Assembly (NCBI GenBank): GCA_903831545.1
Contig: CAIKYI010000776.1
Coordinates: forward strand, 1-8,006
DNA length: 8,006 nt
DNA from: an uncultured Methylobacter sp.
GTDB lineage: Bacteria; Pseudomonadota; Gammaproteobacteria; Methylococcales; Methylomonadaceae
Direction of reading: 5' to 3'
Of the stretch, positions 1 through 4,601 are shown one piece after another. Within the stretch, counting starts at the first letter, position 1, and the number at the start of each line of letters is the position of its first letter. The translations under genes were made by a program, and so were the position numbers. The notes beneath the pieces are model-generated. The model had not been told where the DNA came from and searched no databases. It saw only the letters and a program-made list of their open reading frames with translations.

Positions 1-1
1 A

Positions 2-502
2 GCCCACCAGCTGGTCGAGAAAGGACAGTCGGCCTTGGCTCAGATACAGCTGGAATTCGGTGCGCATATCCTTAACCCTGATGACACCCTGAACAGAACA
101 ATTCTAAGAGATCTGGTTTTTTCTGATCCTGCTAAGAAAAAAAAACTTGAAGCTATTCTTCATCCCTTAGTCTATGAAACCCTACAATCAAATCTTGCCC
201 AACTGGCCGTACCCTATTGCATCATCAGCATTCCTTTAATATTTGAAACCAATATGACTCATTTTGTTGATCGGGTTCTGGTTATCGACTGTCCTGTCGA
301 GACACAAATTGAGCGCGTTATGAAGAGGGATATGCTAACTCAGGAAAGAATACAATCCATAATTGACAGTCAGGTGTCACGCATATTCAGAAAAACAAAA
401 GCCAATGACCTGATTAATAACTCGGACACTGATTATAGACTTGCAGAACAGGTCAAAAAACTGCACAATTTGTACCTTTCATTAAGCGCTTGCCAGGATT
501 AA
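2..502 (+). CDS. coaE: Dephospho-CoA kinase, C-terminal part (5' end outside window)
   Basis: CoaE uses ATP to phosphorylate the 3'-hydroxyl of dephospho-CoA, the last step of coenzyme A synthesis in the cytosol. The frame is open from the first bases of the window, so the start and the ATP-binding P-loop lie upstream; about 166 residues are present. Family hallmarks are visible: AHQLV followed by an ILN-x-DxTLNR-x-x-LR-x-x-VF-x-DP stretch, then LEAILHPLV, then IPLIFE, VDRVLVIDCP and QIERVMKRD in the LID and base-binding part, and finally a DLINNS segment near the end. The reading frame closes at TAA 500-502, one base before the zapD start, so the two are almost certainly cotranscribed. A run of nine A's (137-145) encodes part of a KKKK stretch. 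The family assignment is very secure; only the missing N-terminus is uncertain. Confidence 0.95.
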   Translation, partial: AHQLVEKGQSALAQIQLEFGAHILNPDDTLNRTILRDLVFSDPAKKKKLEAILHPLVYETLQSNLAQLAVPYCIISIPLIFETNMTHFVDRVLVIDCPVETQIERVMKRDMLTQERIQSIIDSQVSRIFRKTKANDLINNSDTDYRLAEQVKKLHNLYLSLSACQD

Positions 503-503
503 C

Positions 504-1280
504 TTGTCTGTGAATACCACTATTACCTATGAATTCCCTCTCAACGAACGCATCCGGGTTTTCATACGGCTAGAACAACTGTTCGAACACTTCAGTCATT
601 TCGTAACCGGAGAGACGGTTGCAGATAAGCGGGCAGCGATTAGCGTGCTTCTGGATATCATGACAATTTTCAGACGCAATGACCTAAAATCGGAAATTCT
701 GAAAGAACTTGATCGCCATGCCAAAGTACTTAATAAAATTGCCCATAACCAGGGTGTAGATAGCAAAAAACTGGAAGAGTTACTTGACCAGCTTAATCAA
801 ACCAGCAAAAAACTCTATGCCACTAACGGAAAAATCGGCAGCCAGATCATGGAAAGCGATCTATTCCAGAGTATAGCGCAACGCAGCTCTATTCCCGGGG
901 GCACCTGTTCTTTTGATTTACCCGAATTTCATTTCTGGCTGGAACAGGATGAAGCTATTCGATTAAAAGACCTTGAACACTGGAGCAGTCCGTTTACCGA
1001 CATTCGCGTTGCCATTGACCTGATTCTTAATTTTATCCGCAATTGCAGCTCACCCAGACAAGAGATTGCTGAAGCCGGTTTTTATCAGTTTTTACTGGAC
1101 ACCAATCAACCCCACCAGTTGCTCCGGGTCAGCCTGGATAAATCGATACAGTGCTTTGCTGAAATCAGTGGCGGCAAACACCGCTGCACCATTAGATTGA
1201 TGGTTCCATCTTCGGACAACAAACGGCCCACCCAAAGTCCGGACGACATTCCTTTCGACTTAACCTGCTGTCTTTTTTGA
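504..1280 (+). CDS. zapD: Cell division protein ZapD (FtsZ-associated, DUF1342 family)
   Basis: ZapD is a cytosolic protein that crosslinks and bundles FtsZ protofilaments at the division ring. The 258-residue product resembles the roughly 247-residue E. coli protein along its length. It has an N-terminal [16 protein letters not shown] segment (residues 9-24), an ILKELDRH motif (65-72), the strongly conserved SIPGG-x-CSFDLP block (129-140) followed by an aromatic-rich FHFWL, a GFYQ motif (192-195) and a C-terminal FDLTCC (251-256). The chosen start is a TTG one base after the coaE stop, with AGGA at 495-498 five bases ahead. A GTG at 510 is an alternative and would shorten the protein by two residues. 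The stop overlaps the yacG start by one base. Operon position between coaE and yacG matches other gammaproteobacteria. Function is inferred from the family. Confidence 0.94.
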   Translation: MSVNTTITYEFPLNERIRVFIRLEQLFEHFSHFVTGETVADKRAAISVLLDIMTIFRRNDLKSEILKELDRHAKVLNKIAHNQGVDSKKLEELLDQLNQTSKKLYATNGKIGSQIMESDLFQSIAQRSSIPGGTCSFDLPEFHFWLEQDEAIRLKDLEHWSSPFTDIRVAIDLILNFIRNCSSPRQEIAEAGFYQFLLDTNQPHQLLRVSLDKSIQCFAEISGGKHRCTIRLMVPSSDNKRPTQSPDDIPFDLTCCLF

Positions 1281-1480
1281 TGCCTCAATCCAACAAACCA
1301 CTCATTGTAAAATGCCCTAACTGCGGGTGTTCGGTAGAATGGGTTCCTGAACAGATCTCAAAACCCTTCTGTTCCGAACGTTGTAAATTGATAGACTTGG
1401 GAGAGTGGGCCATGGAAGAAAAAAGAATTCCCGGAGAATCACTGGACCTAGACATTGAAGAAGATAGTTTCTTTCAATAG
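1280..1480 (+). CDS. yacG: DNA gyrase inhibitor YacG (zinc-binding)
   Basis: YacG is a small zinc protein; the E. coli homologue binds GyrB and inhibits gyrase supercoiling. The 66-residue product has the family layout: a CPNC pair (C12, C15), a tryptophan (W21), then [14 protein letters not shown] with C31 and C35 completing a four-cysteine zinc site, followed by [12 protein letters not shown] and an acidic tail. The ATG at 1280 shares its A with the zapD TGA stop (TGATG). No Shine-Dalgarno sequence is visible before it, so translation probably depends on ribosomes terminating on zapD. A TTG at 1277 would add one residue but is less likely. The length is typical for the family. Confidence 0.94.
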   Translation: MPQSNKPLIVKCPNCGCSVEWVPEQISKPFCSERCKLIDLGEWAMEEKRIPGESLDLDIEEDSFFQ

Positions 1481-1562
1481 CCAGTTTCCCCAGATCACAA
1501 AAAAAGAACATCCATGGGCTTCAACTTAAGTCATTTTTACCAAGGCACAAGGAACTCCGGTC

Positions 1563-2039
1563 ATGGCTATAGAAATAGAACATAAATTTTTACTCTCCAG
1601 CGATGACTGGCGCAAATACGTTAGCCATTCAGTAAAATATCGACAAGGCTATCTCAGTTCTCAGGCAACCAGTTCAATCCGGATTCGGATCAGTAATGAT
1701 GAAGCTTGGTTGAATATAAAATCGGCAACTGTCGGCACACATCGGCATGAATATGAATATCCAATCCCAATGGCTGATGCCAGCGAGATATTAAAAAATC
1801 TTTGCAGAAAGCCACTCATCGAAAAAACCCGACATTTTGTCACTGAAAATAATCATCTTTGGGAAATAGACGAGTTTGAAGGTGACAATCAGGGCTTAAT
1901 TGTCGCCGAAATTGAATTGGATACGATAGGGCAATCTTTTTCAAAACCACTCTGGTTGGGTCGCGAGGTTACCGATGATTTACGTTATTACAACAATAAT
2001 CTTGCCTCACACCCTTATTCAGAATGGCATAACGATTAG
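1563..2039 (+). CDS. CYTH-domain protein, probable inorganic triphosphatase
   Basis: CYTH (triphosphate tunnel metalloenzyme) proteins form an eight-strand beta barrel that holds a metal and a triphosphate group; short bacterial members related to the Nitrosomonas europaea enzyme hydrolyse tripolyphosphate. The 158-residue product starts with the signature ExExK motif (E4, E6, K8 in EIEHKFL). It continues with RQGYL (27-31), the tunnel arginines of IRIRI (R40, R42), IK at K53, HEYEY (62-66), EKTRH (K88, R90), WEIDEF (100-105), a VAEIEL strand (E116, E118) and EVTDDLRYYNN (135-145). A good ribosome site, AAGGA at 1549-1553, lies nine bases before the ATG. It is a single-domain protein with no CHAD domain. 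The 82-nt gap after yacG has no terminator, so read-through from the upstream cluster is possible. Substrate is inferred; adenylate cyclase or thiamine triphosphatase activity is less likely. Confidence 0.88.
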   Translation: MAIEIEHKFLLSSDDWRKYVSHSVKYRQGYLSSQATSSIRIRISNDEAWLNIKSATVGTHRHEYEYPIPMADASEILKNLCRKPLIEKTRHFVTENNHLWEIDEFEGDNQGLIVAEIELDTIGQSFSKPLWLGREVTDDLRYYNNNLASHPYSEWHND

Positions 2040-2122
2040 CGAAGCCTGACAACAAAAAACTTACTACGTGAAACTTACACAATTATCATGTCAGTTAAAT
2101 AACATCTTTAACAAACTGCGCA

Positions 2123-2151
2123 TTCAATCGCGCCATGCTTTCTGCTAAAAT
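2123..2151 (+). promoter_or_regulatory. Predicted sigma-70 promoter of fdxA (extended -10)
   Basis: TTCAAT (2123-2128) and TAAAAT (2146-2151) are separated by 17 bases, and a TG at 2143-2144 gives an extended -10 element. Transcription would start near 2158, leaving a leader of about 32 nt before the fdxA ATG. An alternative further upstream is CTTACA (2074-2079), 16 bases, TAAATA (2096-2101). This is pattern matching only. Confidence 0.5.
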
Positions 2152-2189
2152 ATCCTTTTTAATTAAAATCAACTTTCCTGGTAATAATT

Positions 2190-2513
2190 ATGACTTTTGT
2201 AGTCACCGAAAACTGTATTAAATGCAAATTTACTGATTGTGTAGATGTATGTCCTGTAGATTGCTTTCACGAAGGCCCAAACTTTCTGGTTATTGATCCG
2301 GACGAATGCATTGATTGTACGCTATGCGAGCCAGAATGCCCTGCAAATGCAATTTTTGCTGAAGATGAATTACCGGAAGGACAAGAAGTATTTATCGAAT
2401 TGAATGCCGAACTGGCCAAACTATGGCCAATCATTACTGATGTACAGCCAGCTGCTGCTGATGCTGAAGAATGGAACGGAAAAGAAGGCAAACTCAATCT
2501 ACTGGAAAGATAA
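2190..2513 (+). CDS. fdxA: 7Fe ferredoxin, [3Fe-4S][4Fe-4S], FdxA/Azotobacter FdI type
   Basis: This is a small, soluble, low-potential electron carrier. The 107-residue protein is the same size as Azotobacter vinelandii ferredoxin I and close to it throughout. By analogy, C9, C17 and C50 hold the [3Fe-4S] cluster, and C21, C40, C43 and C46 hold the [4Fe-4S] cluster; C12 and C25 correspond to the two free cysteines. The spacing C-x7-C-x3-CP identifies the 3Fe-type first motif, and the second motif is [12 protein letters not shown]. The C-terminal third, with a LAKLWPIIT segment and a terminal LLER, is the extension typical of FdI-type proteins. The ribosome site is weak. It has its own predicted promoter and is followed by a strong hairpin, so it is probably monocistronic. 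Its redox partners cannot be told from this window. Confidence 0.96.
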   Translation: MTFVVTENCIKCKFTDCVDVCPVDCFHEGPNFLVIDPDECIDCTLCEPECPANAIFAEDELPEGQEVFIELNAELAKLWPIITDVQPAAADAEEWNGKEGKLNLLER

Positions 2514-2531
2514 GTCACTCTTAAGTAATTT

Positions 2532-2575
2532 AGGCAATAGAAGTACTGATTAGTTCAATCAGGCCTCTATTGCCT
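2532..2575. terminator. Long hairpin between convergent genes, likely bidirectional terminator
   Basis: A perfect 10-bp outer stem pairs AGGCAATAGA (2532-2541) with TCTATTGCCT (2566-2575). Inside it a second perfect 6-bp stem pairs CTGATT (2546-2551) with AATCAG (2557-2562) around a 5-nt loop, with a small asymmetric internal loop (4 and 3 nt) between the stems. It begins 18 nt after the fdxA stop and lies about 100 nt beyond the stop of the convergent minus-strand gene. No T-run follows on either strand, so it is not a textbook intrinsic terminator; it could instead protect mRNA 3' ends. Confidence 0.6.
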
Positions 2576-2674
2576 GCTACTTCCGCGCATAAATTACCAA
2601 GATCTTCGTAAACCCCAACCTCATTACCGCAATACCTTTCGATACAAATACACCATCACAGCCAATAGCAACTA

Positions 2675-2962
2675 CTACAGAACAGTAACAATCAAAGCAA
2701 ACACAAAAACAAAAATCACAAACAGCGCAAACACACCTTTTTTAGAAAGCCCCGCCCATATAAGCTTCAATTCCACAGATAATGCCCGCTTGACATCCTC
2801 AGAGGCCCATATTCTTTTGCATTGCCCCTTAAAAGTTTGCAGCTCTTCCTGCGCTTCCTGTTCTGCAATTATCGCGGCAAGCCTTGAGTAATAACCCCCA
2901 CATTCAGGGCATTTCATTTCGCCGGGATTTCCTTCGTGACCACACGTTAAACATTTACTCAT
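2675..2962 (-). CDS. Hypothetical zinc-ribbon protein with C-terminal membrane anchor
   Basis: I do not recognise a named family. The 95-residue product begins MSKCLTCGHEG and carries two CxxC pairs (C4/C7 and C18/C21, spaced by ten residues), a layout expected of a small zinc ribbon. Residues 28-48 are Glu/Gln/Ala-rich and likely helical. The last 20 or so residues (about 76-95, rich in Val, Phe, Ile and Leu) form one membrane segment directly at the C-terminus, preceded by a KK pair. The zinc ribbon would thus sit in the cytosol with the tail anchored in the inner membrane. The start at 2962 is favoured because GGAG lies six bases ahead; a GTG at 2974 would add four residues but would overlap that site. 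It lies 56 nt downstream of the DUF3301-like gene on the same strand, so an operon is likely. Function unknown. Confidence 0.75.
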   Translation of the reverse strand: MSKCLTCGHEGNPGEMKCPECGGYYSRLAAIIAEQEAQEELQTFKGQCKRIWASEDVKRALSVELKLIWAGLSKKGVFALFVIFVFVFALIVTVL

Positions 2963-2968
2963 GCTCTT

Positions 2969-2972
2969 CTCC
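2969..2972 (-). promoter_or_regulatory. Ribosome binding site deciding the zinc-ribbon gene start
   Basis: GGAG on the minus strand, six bases before the ATG at 2962. Its position inside the longer GTG-initiated frame argues for the internal ATG as the real start. Confidence 0.6.
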
Positions 2973-3018
2973 ACAAAACAATTCTACAGTACTGGCGACA
3001 TAGAACGCCTGTATCAAC

Positions 3019-3333
3019 CTAGTCTTCAATCCGGTAGGGCTCCATATGAATAGATTCGACCCGACGCCCCAACAATGTAATAACTCCGTTATAGCGCTCA
3101 TTTCCTGTTGATGAAAACTCGAATGAAAATACCCGCCTAAGCTGCATTCTACCTTTCGAATCTCTGTGTAGCCGAGTACGATTGAGCGCGACATATTCAT
3201 CAAGCATCTGAACTTCCAGATTCAGACAATGAGCTCTTACTGCGTTAAGGGCAATCTCTCTAGCTTGCTGCCAGCTTATCCAGTACAGCGAAACGCCCAG
3301 CAATAAAACAATTAAAATCAGGTCATCAAGCAT
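3019..3333 (-). CDS. DUF3301-like single-pass membrane protein
   Basis: The 104-residue product has one N-terminal membrane segment (about residues 3-21), then AREIAL, a cysteine (C36), VQMLDEYVAL (41-50), a RDSKGRMQLRRVFSFEFSS block and NERYNGVITLLGRR. This pattern of a short anchor followed by a VQ-x-LD motif, an FEFS strand and an RY-x-G-x-x-x-LLGRR ending is what I recall for DUF3301, a gammaproteobacterial family of unknown function. The identification is from memory of the family pattern. The start at 3333 lacks a visible Shine-Dalgarno sequence, but no better methionine fits ahead of the membrane segment. The zinc-ribbon membrane-protein gene follows 56 nt downstream. An overlapping frame at 2955-3203 on the same strand is treated as a shadow. 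The biochemical role is unknown. Confidence 0.75.
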   Translation of the reverse strand: MLDDLILIVLLLGVSLYWISWQQAREIALNAVRAHCLNLEVQMLDEYVALNRTRLHRDSKGRMQLRRVFSFEFSSTGNERYNGVITLLGRRVESIHMEPYRIED

Positions 3334-3372
3334 GGCATATATTAGAGTATGTTAACCAGCGTTTAGGTATAT

Positions 3373-3581
3373 TGAAGCTATTGTACTAAAATTTACTGAC
3401 AAATCATTCAGGAAGAAAAGCAACGCCTATATCAAAATTACCATGGATTGGCTGATCATACAAAATTTCAAGCTGATAACCTATAGCGATCATTTTTTAA
3501 GGTGTTAGCTGAATCCTGATTTACTAAAACTTACTGATAATTCCCGAGATTAAGTGAAGCTAAACTAAACTTAATTTCCCC
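3373..3581 (+). repeat. Three imperfect direct copies of an A/T-rich motif in the divergent spacer
   Basis: The spacer between the minus-strand pair and the esterase gene contains TACTAAAATTTACTGA at 3384-3399 and TACTAAAACTTACTGA at 3522-3537 (15 of 16 identical). Both sit in wider similarity that starts with TGAA (3373 and 3510). A shorter third version starts at 3555: TGAAGCTA, which is identical to 3373-3380, then ACTAAAC and TTA. They share the pattern TGAA, a variable gap, ACTAAA, then TTA. They may be regulator sites or decayed duplications. No confident sigma-70 promoter was found for either gene in this 264-nt spacer. Confidence 0.5.
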
Positions 3582-3597
3582 CTATCCTGGAGTAGTT

Positions 3598-4269
3598 ATG
3601 AATTCTGAACAACTTAGCACCATTGAAATACAGCCAGAAGCAGAGCACAAATATTCAGTAATTTGGTTGCATGGCCTGGGCGCTGACGGCCACGATTTTG
3701 AAGGATTAATTCCCGACCTGCATTTAACCGCCAAAGCCCACATCCACTTCATTTTCCCCAACGCCCCAATTCAAGCGGTCACTATTAATGGCGGCATGTC
3801 GATGCGCTCTTGGTACGATATCCTGGAAATGTCACTGGATCGTAAAGTTGATATTGGCGGCATCTATCAATCAGCCAATTTAATTGAAACACTGATACAA
3901 AACGAAATTACCTTGGGGCTTGAGTCGACCAATATTTTACTGGCAGGATTTTCCCAAGGTGGCGTTATTGCGCTTCATGCCGGCTTAAGGTGCCCGGACC
4001 AACTGGCCGGCATTGTTGCACTATCTACTTATTTGCCTACAGTTGAGCAATTAAATACCGAACGCGCCACCGCCAACAATGCTACGCCAATCTTCATGGC
4101 CCATGGCATTATTGATCCCGTCGTAGCGGTTGAATCCGGCAAAGCTGCATTCGATAAATTAAAATCAATGAACTACAACATTAAATGGCACGATTACTTA
4201 ATGGAACATAGTTTATGTGTTGAAGAAATTCAGCATATTTCAATGTTTATAAATTCCATTTTTAAATAA
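3598..4269 (+). CDS. Alpha/beta-hydrolase, phospholipase/carboxylesterase family (EstB-like)
   Basis: This is a cytosolic serine hydrolase of the family that includes Pseudomonas fluorescens carboxylesterase II and eukaryotic acyl-protein thioesterases; such enzymes cleave short-chain carboxyl esters or thioesters. The 223-residue product is full length for the family and has no signal peptide. Motifs in order: VIWLHGLGADGHDF (21-34) with the oxyanion-hole loop; FIFPNAP (51-57); MRSWYD (69-74); the nucleophile elbow GFSQGG with S119; LSTYLP (142-147); MAHGIIDPVV with D173; and a MEHSLCVEEI segment with H204. The triad S119/D173/H204 is intact. GGAG at 3589-3592 lies five bases before the ATG. 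It appears monocistronic, divergent from the DUF3301-like gene and with a long spacer after it. The natural substrate cannot be told from sequence. Confidence 0.93.
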   Translation: MNSEQLSTIEIQPEAEHKYSVIWLHGLGADGHDFEGLIPDLHLTAKAHIHFIFPNAPIQAVTINGGMSMRSWYDILEMSLDRKVDIGGIYQSANLIETLIQNEITLGLESTNILLAGFSQGGVIALHAGLRCPDQLAGIVALSTYLPTVEQLNTERATANNATPIFMAHGIIDPVVAVESGKAAFDKLKSMNYNIKWHDYLMEHSLCVEEIQHISMFINSIFK

Positions 4270-4435
4270 TAACTGATCAGTATATCGATAATTAAGCTAT
4301 GTCACTTTTAAATTGCGGCCTATACTGAACCAATATAAATCAGCATAGGCTTAGCAATAAAAGTTTGAGTCCAACAGGTTTTTGATACCAAGACAACCTA
4401 TTCTTTGAGTTAGTACACATACGTATTTACACGTA

Positions 4436-4463
4436 TTGTTGATTTAGTTTGAAATGTTATAGT
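4436..4463 (+). promoter_or_regulatory. Predicted sigma-70 promoter of the chemoreceptor gene
   Basis: TTGTTG (4436-4441) and TATAGT (4458-4463) are 16 bases apart, with a TG at 4455-4456 that gives an extended -10. Transcription would begin near 4470, leaving about 130 nt of leader. Pattern match only; a flagellar sigma-28 promoter was looked for and not convincingly found. Confidence 0.4.
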
Positions 4464-4589
4464 TTTCCAGGTTTGAAATGGAAGTACAATTTCTAACCCA
4501 TGCCCCATGTAAAAACCGAAAACTTATACCAACTATTTATTGGCTTGCGTACCATTACCGTCGCTACACTCAGCATATTTTATATATGC

Positions 4590-4593
4590 AGGA
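4590..4593 (+). promoter_or_regulatory. Ribosome binding site that sets the chemoreceptor start at 4602
   Basis: AGGA, continued by AGAA, lies eight bases before the ATG at 4602. The upstream in-frame ATG at 4500 has only a GGAAG some 15 bases away, so 4602 is preferred. Confidence 0.7.
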
Positions 4594-4601
4594 AGAATAA
4601 A

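Larger units (their letters stand above)
4270..4601. other. 332-nt AT-rich spacer and chemoreceptor leader
   Basis: No gene is supported here. The stretch contains a CTGATCAG palindrome (4273-4280), a 6-bp inverted repeat GCCTAT/ATAGGC (4318-4323 and 4345-4350), a predicted promoter at 4436-4463 and the ribosome site of the chemoreceptor at 4590-4593. The frame is open from an ATG at 4500 into the receptor, but that start lacks a well-placed ribosome site. I see no clear intrinsic terminator for the esterase gene. Confidence 0.6.

Noticed and set aside
1481..1562. Terminator or promoter between yacG and the CYTH gene
   Set aside because: The A-run at 1499-1505 and the ACTTAAGT palindrome do not form a hairpin-plus-T-run, and no good -35/-10 pair was found.
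2056..2065. AAAACTTACT identical to part of the spacer repeat at 3526-3535
   Set aside because: A 10-base A/T-rich match without the wider motif is expected by chance and is not counted as another repeat copy.
2955..3203. 82-residue minus-strand frame overlapping the DUF3301-like gene
   Set aside because: It lies out of frame inside a better-supported gene and its sequence shows no domain pattern.
4336..4361. Possible flagellar sigma-28 promoter (TAAA then GCAATAAA) upstream of the chemoreceptor
   Set aside because: Spacing is 14 rather than 15 and the -10 half matches the GCCGATAA consensus poorly.
4421..4435. TACGT/ACGTA inverted repeat as an operator
   Set aside because: Only five bases per arm in AT-rich sequence; easily chance.
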